The notes under the pieces were generated by a model. That model was not told the DNA's origin. It made no database searches and saw nothing but the letters and a program-made list of their open reading frames with translations. A DNA stretch of 64,000 nt, taken from the NCBI RefSeq assembly GCF_028561275.1, contig NZ_JAQQTF010000004.1:62001-126000 (forward strand). The letters are read 5' to 3'. Of the stretch, positions 48,612-55,978 are shown piece by piece (positions within the stretch are counted from its first letter, which is position 1; each line of letters starts with the position of its first letter). A program made the position numbers and the translations under genes. The stretch comes from Aureisphaera galaxeae (lineage in GTDB: Bacteria; Bacteroidota; Bacteroidia; Flavobacteriales; Flavobacteriaceae).

Positions 48612-49583
48612 TTATTCGGTTTTTTTGGCAACTGCTATGCGTTCTAAGATGAAAATGGTTAAAAATCCTATGATTAGAAATAAAATGGCCAACCATAATT
48701 TGGCGTCGCCATCAAAATGTGTTGGGAGTATACTTTTTTCCAAGAAGGGAACCTGCTCCCCGTCATGATTGGTTCGGTAGGAGAGTACTTCCTTCCACGG
48801 CCATATTTTGTTTAGGGCCCCGATCATAAATCCGGTGAGAATGGCAAGGGTGAGGTTCTTGTGGTTCGAGAACATCCAATTCAATACCTTCGAAAATGCT
48901 TTGAGTCCTACCACAGCTCCTAATGCGAACACCAACATCTTAACAAAAGCGTCCATAAAAAGGGAACCGTCTAGATTTCGGATGCTATCTATGAACTGTG
49001 TAATCGTGCCGATAACCGCTTCGTATGCCCCCAATAATAATAGGATGAACGATCCTGAAATACCGGGGAGAATCATAGCAATAATAGCGATGCATCCTGC
49101 AAAGAACAGGAACCACGTACTTTCTGGAGATCCTACAGGTTCCATAATCGTGATGAAATAGGATACTACGGTCGCCACAATGATGGCGATAATTGCTTGT
49201 GCATTCCAACGGTTTATCTGTTTGCCTACATATACAATGCTCGCAATGATAAGACCGAAAAAGAACGACCAAACGGCAATGGGATGATTATCCAATAACC
49301 AACTAATCAATTTTGCCAAAGAGAGAATACTCACCAAAACACCTCCAAAAAGTGCGATAAGAAAAGCGAGATTGTATTGCTTCCAAGCACTTTTTAGCCC
49401 CTCTTTTTTCCAGACTTTGAAAAACCCTAAATCCAATTTGTGAATGGTCTCTATAAGCTCTTCATAGATTCCAGAAATAAAGGCGATTGTTCCTCCAGAA
49501 ACCCCAGGAACGACGTCTGCGGCACCCATGGCGATTCCTTTTAGGGAAATAACCAAGTATTGAAATAAGTTACGGGAAGGCAT
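48612..49583 (-). CDS. DUF368 membrane protein, copy 1
   Basis: A 323-residue inner-membrane protein, paralogous to the following gene. Signature MGAADVVPGVSGGTIAFISG near the N-terminus and IIAMILPGISGSFILLLLGAYEAV in the middle are the two inverted repeat-like re-entrant motifs of the DUF368 undecaprenyl-phosphate translocase family. It opens a run of three genes (this, copy 2, aroE) with zero and four base gaps, led by an exact -7 box. Confidence 0.9.
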   Translation of the reverse strand: MPSRNLFQYLVISLKGIAMGAADVVPGVSGGTIAFISGIYEELIETIHKLDLGFFKVWKKEGLKSAWKQYNLAFLIALFGGVLVSILSLAKLISWLLDNHPIAVWSFFFGLIIASIVYVGKQINRWNAQAIIAIIVATVVSYFITIMEPVGSPESTWFLFFAGCIAIIAMILPGISGSFILLLLGAYEAVIGTITQFIDSIRNLDGSLFMDAFVKMLVFALGAVVGLKAFSKVLNWMFSNHKNLTLAILTGFMIGALNKIWPWKEVLSYRTNHDGEQVPFLEKSILPTHFDGDAKLWLAILFLIIGFLTIFILERIAVAKKTE

Positions 49584-49611
49584 AAACAGGACTTCGTTTT
49601 TTTGACAAGCC

Positions 49612-49619
49612 CAAAAATA
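49612..49619 (-). promoter_or_regulatory. Promoter -7 box, DUF368-DUF368-aroE group
   Basis: TATTTTTG on the minus strand matches TAnnTTTG exactly, 28 bases before the ATG at 49583 and just outside the TPR gene's stop. Confidence 0.5.
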
Positions 49620-49625
49620 CGCATT

Positions 49626-51026
49626 TTATAACGAAGGCTTCTTGTGATCTTTGATTAATTCTTGTACCCTTTTTTTGTTGTACACCTTAGGGAACAACTC
49701 CTCTATGATCATGGCAAATTCGTCGTCAAGATTTAAAGCATTCTTAAGGTGGAATTCTGCTTTGTTGTCCTCCAAAAGCTTGTAGTAAAGCCCTGCCAAC
49801 CGGTATTCTATTTCGGCATTTTCGGGATAGAATTCGGCCGCCTGAAGTAAATTATTGATACCTGCATCATACTCTCCCAGTTCGATAAGAATATCACAGC
49901 GGGATAACCAAGTCTCCATTTCGTAGTTGCCCAACTCTATGGTTCTACGGAAACCATGCTCGGCTTCTTCAAAGAGACTTAATCGTTTATTGATCTTGGC
50001 ATAGCGTTTCCAATACAATACATTTTCCGTATCTATATTGATCGCTTTCTCTATATAATACAGGGCCTTCTGATAGTTTTTCTTTTTGAAATAGAAATCG
50101 GTAATGGCAATCCAGCCTTTATCCAATAAGGCATCTTCCTCCACACATTTATTATAAAACTGAAGGGCCAATTCGTAATTCTCCAGTTTTTCATAACATT
50201 TACCAATTCGCAATAGGGCAAAGGAAGTAGGCTCGTCCAAGCCAAGTGTGATGGAATAACTTTCAATAGCTCTTTCGTATTGCTTCAGCTTTTCCAAGAC
50301 CTTACCTTTTTCGAGATAAGCTCCGATGAATCGGTCGTCACTAATCACGGCAAAATCAAAAGCAGCGAGGGCCTTTTCGTATTCCTCTAGGGTATAGTAT
50401 TGTTTTCCTACTTGATGCCAAGCAACTTCGCAGTAAGGATTTTTGTTCAAGAAATCATTCAGGTAATCGATAGCGGCCTCGTGCTCCTGAAGGTAATCGA
50501 AACAGTATATAATATTGTAAAGGGCAGAATAGTCCTGTTCGTCCTGCTCCAAGCACTTCATAAAGTAGTATTTGGCGTGCTCAAAATCCTCCATGAACAG
50601 ATACTCCATTCCCATAAGCGAAAGCACGTCAGCTTCATCGGCCGTAATTTCTAGGGCTTTTTCTAATAAGGAAATCGCTTTTTTATGTTCGTCCCTTCTA
50701 GAATACACATTGGCTTTCTGAATGTAGATTTCCTCGTTCGACTTTTCCAGTACATAGAGTTCATCCAGGATTTCTTCCGCCTTATCCAGTTCGTTTTCAA
50801 ATATGTGCATTTCTACCTGAAACAACTTAAGATTGGTGGAGCTTGGATGTTGCTCCAATCCCATCCTAGTTGCCTTTTTGGCAAGGGCTACCTTTCCGTT
50901 TTCCAAGTAATGCTGAATAATCTCCTCGAACTCTTCGGAGTCGAAGAAATAAACGTCATTGGTCTTTAACATGGATTCGAAACGGGAAAGTGAAAAGTTG
51001 TTATGCTCGTTAGGGCTTAAATGCAT
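49626..51026 (-). CDS. Tetratricopeptide repeat protein
   Basis: A 466-residue soluble protein made almost wholly of TPR-type helical pairs (about ten to eleven), for example AISLLEKALEITADEADVLS, YEKALAAFDFAVISDDRFIG, YERAIESYSITLGLDEPTSF and YQKALYYIEKAINIDTENVL. There is no signal peptide or catalytic domain, so it should be a protein-binding scaffold in the cytoplasm. Single gene with a good promoter (-33 TTG, 18-base spacer). Confidence 0.9.
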   Translation of the reverse strand: MHLSPNEHNNFSLSRFESMLKTNDVYFFDSEEFEEIIQHYLENGKVALAKKATRMGLEQHPSSTNLKLFQVEMHIFENELDKAEEILDELYVLEKSNEEIYIQKANVYSRRDEHKKAISLLEKALEITADEADVLSLMGMEYLFMEDFEHAKYYFMKCLEQDEQDYSALYNIIYCFDYLQEHEAAIDYLNDFLNKNPYCEVAWHQVGKQYYTLEEYEKALAAFDFAVISDDRFIGAYLEKGKVLEKLKQYERAIESYSITLGLDEPTSFALLRIGKCYEKLENYELALQFYNKCVEEDALLDKGWIAITDFYFKKKNYQKALYYIEKAINIDTENVLYWKRYAKINKRLSLFEEAEHGFRRTIELGNYEMETWLSRCDILIELGEYDAGINNLLQAAEFYPENAEIEYRLAGLYYKLLEDNKAEFHLKNALNLDDEFAMIIEELFPKVYNKKRVQELIKDHKKPSL

Positions 51027-51052
51027 ATAAGCGTTTTAACTGTTTCTCCAAT

Positions 51053-51081
51053 TAAAGATACTAATGTATTGTAGCCTTCAA
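51053..51081 (-). promoter_or_regulatory. Promoter, TPR gene
   Basis: On the minus strand a TTG (51079-51081) is followed after 18 bases by TATCTTTA (51053-51060), a 7-of-8 match to TAnnTTTG; 26 bases before the ATG. Confidence 0.5.
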
Positions 51082-51097
51082 GAGTCGTGCCCTTTTT

Positions 51098-51109
51098 CTT
51101 GTTAACAAG
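51098..51109. repeat. 12-bp perfect palindrome CTTGTTAACAAG
   Basis: Perfect dyad just upstream of the TPR promoter, flanked by further TTAACA words at 51103 and 51133. It could be an operator; no matching regulator is adjacent. Confidence 0.45.
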
Positions 51110-51158
51110 CTTATCAACAGCTTTAACGGGGGTTTAACAATTTGATATACAGTGTGTT

Positions 51159-52352
51159 TTACCCTTTGTTTTTGGAATGGATTTCATCTAGTACACCTGT
51201 CAAAATTTCACACCCTTTTATGATTTCCTCCTCTGTTATTGTGAGGGGCGGTGTAATTCGGATGGCACGGGGTTCAAATAATAACCAAAAAAGGATGAGA
51301 TTTTCCTTTTTACAAGCTAGAATGGCTTCTGTGGCTAGATCTCCATCCTCCACGAAAGCAGCAAGCATAAGGCCTTTGCCTCTAATTTCCTTAATAAGAG
51401 GATGTTCAAGATGTTTTCTAAAAAGAGCTTCCTTGGCATTCATCTGCCTCATGAAATCTCTTTCGGCAATTTCTTTAAGCGTGGCCAATGCAGCTGCCGC
51501 TATGACAGGGTTTCCACCGAAGGTGGTAATATGCCCTAATTTGGGTCGATCCTTTAGCAAGGACATAAGCGCTTGCGAGGCGGTAAAAGCACCTATAGGC
51601 AGACCACCTCCCATACCTTTACCCATGACTAAGATATCTGGAACGACGTCAAAATGTTGAAAACCGAAGAGTGTTCCTGTACGACCAAAGCCTGGCTGAA
51701 TCTCATCCAGAATAAGCAAGGCACCCACTTTTTCACAGCGCTCCTTAACCTTTTTTAGATAATTGTTTTCGGGTAGAATGAATCCCGCTCCTCCCTGAAT
51801 GGTTTCCAGAATCACAGCAGCCGTCGATTCGGTAATGCGATCAATATCTTCTAAAGAATTGAAGGTAATGGCATGGCAATCGGGTATCAATGGGCCAAAT
51901 GGTTCTTTTCGCTCTTCGTACCCCATAACACTTAGCGATCCCATGGTATTACCATGATACGCATGATGGGCATATAAAATTTCACTTCTTCCCGTGGCTC
52001 GCCGTGCTAACTTCAAAGAACCTTCAATAGCTTCGGTACCGCTATTTACCAAATAGGTAGTGTCTAATGGGTCGGGAAGGAGGGAAGCCAATAATTTGCA
52101 CAATTCCACCGCTGGGCCTTGAGCATATTCCCCGTAAACCATGACATGGGCATACTTTTCCAATTGTTCGGTAACAGCTTGGATTACTTTGGGGTGACCG
52201 TGCCCCAAGGAACAGGCCGAAACCCCGGCTACAAAATCTAGATGGGCATTTCCTTGTGTGTCATAGATGTAGCAACCATTGGCATGCGAAATCTCCATTC
52301 CCAAAGGATGGGGAGTGGTTTGTGCTTGGTATGTAAAGAAATCGGAAAGCAT
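51159..52352 (-). CDS. Class III PLP-dependent aminotransferase
   Basis: A 397-residue transaminase of the acetylornithine/ornithine/4-aminobutyrate group. Visible: HLDFVAGVSACSLGHGHPKV, the phosphate-binding LVNSGTEAIEGSLKLAR (about 104-120), AVILETIQGGAGFI, LILDEIQPGFGRTGTLF (PLP-binding Asp) and the Schiff-base lysine in DILVMGKGMGGGLPIG. The glutamine in place of a glutamate in DEIQPG(F) is usual in many Bacteroidota members. No arg genes are adjacent, so the substrate cannot be fixed. It begins one base after the ostA-like stop, so the two are co-transcribed. Confidence 0.9.
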   Translation of the reverse strand: MLSDFFTYQAQTTPHPLGMEISHANGCYIYDTQGNAHLDFVAGVSACSLGHGHPKVIQAVTEQLEKYAHVMVYGEYAQGPAVELCKLLASLLPDPLDTTYLVNSGTEAIEGSLKLARRATGRSEILYAHHAYHGNTMGSLSVMGYEERKEPFGPLIPDCHAITFNSLEDIDRITESTAAVILETIQGGAGFILPENNYLKKVKERCEKVGALLILDEIQPGFGRTGTLFGFQHFDVVPDILVMGKGMGGGLPIGAFTASQALMSLLKDRPKLGHITTFGGNPVIAAAALATLKEIAERDFMRQMNAKEALFRKHLEHPLIKEIRGKGLMLAAFVEDGDLATEAILACKKENLILFWLLFEPRAIRITPPLTITEEEIIKGCEILTGVLDEIHSKNKG

Positions 52353-52353
52353 G

Positions 52354-54135
52354 CTATTGCTCTTTTATCAATTCCTCTTCTTCCTTTATCTTTTGTTCTA
52401 AGGAATCTGTTTTCTGTGTGCGGAATTTGGGATCATCCTCACGGTCTTTCAGGTCCTTCACTTTCAGTTTGGAATATTCCGGGATTTCCAGTTCTTCTTC
52501 ATCTATTTCCTCGAAGAATTCCCCTTCATCTTCAGGTAAAGGAATTCCCTTGATTTTAGGTAAGATGGGCTTCGGTTTACCAGCGAACAGATCTTCTTTG
52601 CTGAAAAGTCGTTCATCGCCCCGCCATTTAAACCCCGGTAGTAAACGTGCATTTTCAGGGAACTCGCTTTCTGGATATACCTTTCCCGGTACTTTATTAA
52701 TGAATTTCATCCCTGTGATTTTCTGTTCTTCCAAATACAATTGAATAGAGCTCGATAAGGTATTGTCGATCCCCACCAATTCGTTTTTATCATTTCGGAA
52801 GTAGTAGATCACTTCAGTATTCTTGATGATGTTTACGGTATCCAACTGATTGTTGGTGAACAACCCTATCAACCGCTCGCCCTTCACCTGATTATAGGCA
52901 TTCGCCTCTAAAGTGTCTTTTTGAATGAGAAAGGAATTATTGAAGACCTTCAAGGTGTCCAACTCATCTGTCACTTTGTTATTGAGCAGGTGAATGGTAT
53001 CCCCAGTCATCTGATTTTCCCCGCTCCAAAGAATCGGTTCCCGGAGAAGTTTGGTAATCCCTAACTTTTCATCAATAAAAATAGAATCGCATTTACCACT
53101 AGTGGGTTGTTCGCCTTCCAGTCCTTGTTTGAACATTCGGGCGCGATAAAAGCCCTTAATGACACGATTTTCAGGCTTCCCCGTTACTTGAAGGGTGTCG
53201 GCATGCACATAAACAGAGTCCTGCTCCTGAAGGGTCACGGCAACGGCACGTTTGGTAATGAATACCGAATCCTTTGCGCGAAACACTTCGGCATAATGCC
53301 CACGGATAATACTTTTATTAATGGTATCCAAAACCCTGATATTGTTGGTAGCGGAAGCGAAGCTTTGTCCACGATCGAAATAGATGCTATCCCCGTACAG
53401 AGTTCTATTTTCATAATCGATGCGGGAATTCTTTACAAAATGCCCCGTATTGGCACGGGTGTTATAATAGCCTCTTTCGCAATAAACCGTGCTCGTTTCA
53501 CTTTCAATGGTCGAAGGTCCATAGAGATAAGCACCTCCTGTTTCAGAATAGAAATCCAATTGAGGGGATTTCACGGTGTATTCGGGATTTTTAATGATTA
53601 CTTCTGAAAGGAACTGGTATTTCTTGGTGTCGGCATAGTAGCGACCAATCCAGCTGGTCAAGGTGCTCGCCGTATCCTGAACGGTTCCACCACTACGGTA
53701 ATAGGCCTGTTGTTTTACTCTATCGAAATAAAGCGTGTCGGTTTTAAGCGTAGTCTTGGGTTCTTTTAATACCACATCGCCACTAGCAAATGCAAAAGAA
53801 GTGTTTCCGTTGTATTCGGCATATTTGCTTTGCATGGAAACGGTATCTCCCTGTAGGAGTTTCACATCACCATAAGCTTTTACAAAGTTGTCTTTAAAGT
53901 ATACGTAGGCTTGGTTACACCACATTTCAACCCCTTCATGTACGATATACACCTGTCCGTCACTATCCATGGTGTAGATAACAGCATCGGGGAATTCGGG
54001 TTTCTTTTCGAAATACCCTGATTTTACGGAAACTTGGGTAGTTTGTGTGGTATCCCTTTCAATTACAGTTACCTGACCATATCCCATTGAAATGGTAAAA
54101 AACAATAATAGGAATATGTAGTAGGTGCGTCTCAA
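52354..54135 (-). CDS. OstA-like (LptA/LptD-N-type) envelope protein
   Basis: A 593-residue periplasmic protein beginning at TTG 54135 with a signal peptide (cut after GYG, residue 20). It consists of repeated beta-jellyroll segments of the OstA type: WCNQAYVYFKDNFVKAYGDV, YNGNTSFAFASGDVVLKE, RTLYGDSIYFDRGQSFASAT and others, the fold that forms the LPS-conducting bridge in LptA/LptC/LptD. It likely takes part in lipopolysaccharide transport to the outer membrane. The C-terminal ~90 residues are proline/acid-rich (EDEGEFFEEIDEEELEIPE). Exact -7 box 24 bases upstream. Confidence 0.85.
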   Translation of the reverse strand: MRRTYYIFLLLFFTISMGYGQVTVIERDTTQTTQVSVKSGYFEKKPEFPDAVIYTMDSDGQVYIVHEGVEMWCNQAYVYFKDNFVKAYGDVKLLQGDTVSMQSKYAEYNGNTSFAFASGDVVLKEPKTTLKTDTLYFDRVKQQAYYRSGGTVQDTASTLTSWIGRYYADTKKYQFLSEVIIKNPEYTVKSPQLDFYSETGGAYLYGPSTIESETSTVYCERGYYNTRANTGHFVKNSRIDYENRTLYGDSIYFDRGQSFASATNNIRVLDTINKSIIRGHYAEVFRAKDSVFITKRAVAVTLQEQDSVYVHADTLQVTGKPENRVIKGFYRARMFKQGLEGEQPTSGKCDSIFIDEKLGITKLLREPILWSGENQMTGDTIHLLNNKVTDELDTLKVFNNSFLIQKDTLEANAYNQVKGERLIGLFTNNQLDTVNIIKNTEVIYYFRNDKNELVGIDNTLSSSIQLYLEEQKITGMKFINKVPGKVYPESEFPENARLLPGFKWRGDERLFSKEDLFAGKPKPILPKIKGIPLPEDEGEFFEEIDEEELEIPEYSKLKVKDLKDREDDPKFRTQKTDSLEQKIKEEEELIKEQ

Positions 54136-54158
54136 AGAAGCAATAATAAGGATTACCG

Positions 54159-54166
54159 CAAAAATA
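54159..54166 (-). promoter_or_regulatory. Promoter -7 box, ostA-like/aminotransferase operon
   Basis: TATTTTTG on the minus strand, an exact TAnnTTTG match, 23 bases before the TTG start, supporting transcription separate from purA. Confidence 0.45.
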
Positions 54167-54223
54167 GGGTGCTAATTGTATATTAAAAAATGACTCACCC
54201 CAAAATGCCAGAAATCCTAATGG

Positions 54224-55498
54224 CTATGATCTGTGAATCGTCTGGGTTCGGTCAGGACCTACGGATACAATAGTAATAGGAACTTCCAGTTCTTTTTCCA
54301 AGAAAGCGATGTAATCGTTTAATTCCTGTGGAAACTGTGAAGCATCTGTCATTTTGGTAAGGTCTTCCTTCCAACCTTTCAATTCTGAATACACTGGAGT
54401 TACATTCTCGGATTCAATGTTGTACGGTAAATGCTGAATGGTTTCTCCCTTGTATTTATAGGCAGTACATACTTTCAGCATATCGAAACCGCTCAATACA
54501 TCACCTTTCATCATCATTAATTGGGTTACTCCATTTACATGCACAGCATATTTAAGGGCAACCAAATCCAGCCAACCGCACCTTCTTGGGCGTCCGGTAG
54601 TTGCACCAAACTCATTCCCAACACGTCCCATCGTTTCTCCGTAGCTATCGAAAAGTTCGGTAGGGAAGGGGCCGCTTCCTACACGGGTAGCATAGGCTTT
54701 GAATATCCCGAAAACATCCTTGATCTTATTCGGAGCTACTCCCAAACCAGTACAAGCTCCTGCGGCAGTGGTGTTGGAAGAAGTTACGTAAGGGTAGGTT
54801 CCGAAGTCGATATCGAGTAGGGATCCTTGTGCACCTTCGGCCAATATCTTTTTACCATCCTTTTGTGCTTGATGTAGGTATTCTTCACTATCGATGAAAG
54901 TTAATTGTTTCAAAACTTCAACCGCTTCGAAGAATTCACCTTCCAATTCTTGTAGATCGTATTCTATTTCTGCTTTGTAGAAAGAAATCATTGCCTCATG
55001 CTTGTTGGCCAAGGCACGGTATTTTTCTTTCCAGTCGTCCATTTCAATATCCCCTACACGGATTCCGTTTCTTCCGGTTTTGTCCATATACGTGGGGCCA
55101 ATCCCTTTAAGGGTGGAGCCAATTTTGGCCTTTCCTTTAGAAGCTTCACTTGCGGCATCCAATAGACGGTGCGTTGGCAAGATAAGATGGGCCTTTCTTG
55201 AAATGAGTAATTTTTGTTTGATGTCGATATTGAACTTCTCTAGATTGTCCAACTCTTTTTTGAAGATGACTGGGTCGATAACCACACCGTTCCCCACCAA
55301 ATTGATGGCACTTTCGTGAAAGATCCCACTGGGAATGGTATGCAGTACGTGTTTAATACCATCGAATTCTAAGGTGTGCCCAGCATTGGGGCCTCCTTGA
55401 AAACGCGCAATAATGTCATAATTTTGGGTAAGTACGTCGACGATTTTTCCTTTTCCTTCATCTCCCCATTGTAGTCCTAGTAGTAAGTCTACTGCCAT
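54224..55498 (-). CDS. purA: Adenylosuccinate synthase
   Basis: Joins IMP and aspartate with GTP in the first committed step of AMP synthesis. The 424-residue length is normal. Motifs: LQWGDEGKGKIVDVL (P-loop-like, about residues 8-22), FQGGPNAGHTL, the IMP-binding GSTLKGIGPTYMDKTGRNGIR, EGAQGSLLDIDFGTYPYVT, VGSGPFPTELFD and TTGRPRRCGWLDLVALKYAV. It starts 6 bp after the fur-like gene and is probably co-transcribed with it; no purine operator was recognised. Confidence 0.98.
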   Translation of the reverse strand: MAVDLLLGLQWGDEGKGKIVDVLTQNYDIIARFQGGPNAGHTLEFDGIKHVLHTIPSGIFHESAINLVGNGVVIDPVIFKKELDNLEKFNIDIKQKLLISRKAHLILPTHRLLDAASEASKGKAKIGSTLKGIGPTYMDKTGRNGIRVGDIEMDDWKEKYRALANKHEAMISFYKAEIEYDLQELEGEFFEAVEVLKQLTFIDSEEYLHQAQKDGKKILAEGAQGSLLDIDFGTYPYVTSSNTTAAGACTGLGVAPNKIKDVFGIFKAYATRVGSGPFPTELFDSYGETMGRVGNEFGATTGRPRRCGWLDLVALKYAVHVNGVTQLMMMKGDVLSGFDMLKVCTAYKYKGETIQHLPYNIESENVTPVYSELKGWKEDLTKMTDASQFPQELNDYIAFLEKELEVPITIVSVGPDRTQTIHRS

Positions 55499-55504
55499 AT
55501 GTAT

Positions 55505-55954
55505 TTAAGTGTTGGATTTCTTCCTGTTTCCGTAGAAATACAGGGAATGGTTGGTTATTTCAATATCAAAAACTTCTTCAATGGTCTTTTTAATGCTCTG
55601 AATGCGGGGGTCGCAAAATTCGATAACCTCACCATTTTCCAAAATAACATGATCGTGTTGCCGATCGAAATAGGATTTCTCGTAGTGGGCCTGGCTCTGG
55701 CCAAACTGGTGCTTACGAACCAATCCACATTCTAACAATAATTCGATGGTATTGTAGAGGGTGGCACGACTTACACGATAGTTTTTGTTTTTCATATTGA
55801 TATAGAGCGATTCTATATCGAAATGATCATCATGGTCATAAATCTCCTGAAGAATGGCGTAGCGTTCCGGGGTTTTCCTGTGTCCCTTCTCTTCAAGGAA
55901 CCCGGTGAAAACATTCTTTACAATTGCCTGATTATTTTGCTCTGTTGCACTCAT
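55505..55954 (-). CDS. Fur family transcriptional regulator
   Basis: A 149-residue metal- or peroxide-responsive repressor from the ATG at 55954; a TTG at 55960 in the same frame is too close to the promoter. The winged helix reads [48 protein letters not shown]; the dimer/metal domain has [20 protein letters not shown]. The CxxC pair that binds structural zinc in most Fur proteins (after HDH) is replaced by ILEN, and no second CxxC is present, so this is a zinc-site-lacking subtype. Followed 6 bp later by purA. An exact -7 box lies 10 bases upstream of the ATG. Confidence 0.88.
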   Translation of the reverse strand: MSATEQNNQAIVKNVFTGFLEEKGHRKTPERYAILQEIYDHDDHFDIESLYINMKNKNYRVSRATLYNTIELLLECGLVRKHQFGQSQAHYEKSYFDRQHDHVILENGEVIEFCDPRIQSIKKTIEEVFDIEITNHSLYFYGNRKKSNT

Positions 55955-55964
55955 TACCAAGGTG

Positions 55965-55972
55965 CAAAGTTA
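55965..55972 (-). promoter_or_regulatory. Promoter -7 box, fur-like gene
   Basis: TAACTTTG on the minus strand, an exact TAnnTTTG match, ending 10 bases before the ATG. It overlaps the gap after the rel/spoT stop (55979), so fur-purA can be transcribed independently. Confidence 0.55.
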
Positions 55973-55978
55973 CTGAAA

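Noticed and set aside
51098-51140. Replication origin with DnaA boxes (TTATCAACA near 51111)
   Set aside because: Only one 8-of-9 match to a DnaA box and one palindrome; no cluster, no dnaA/dnaN nearby.
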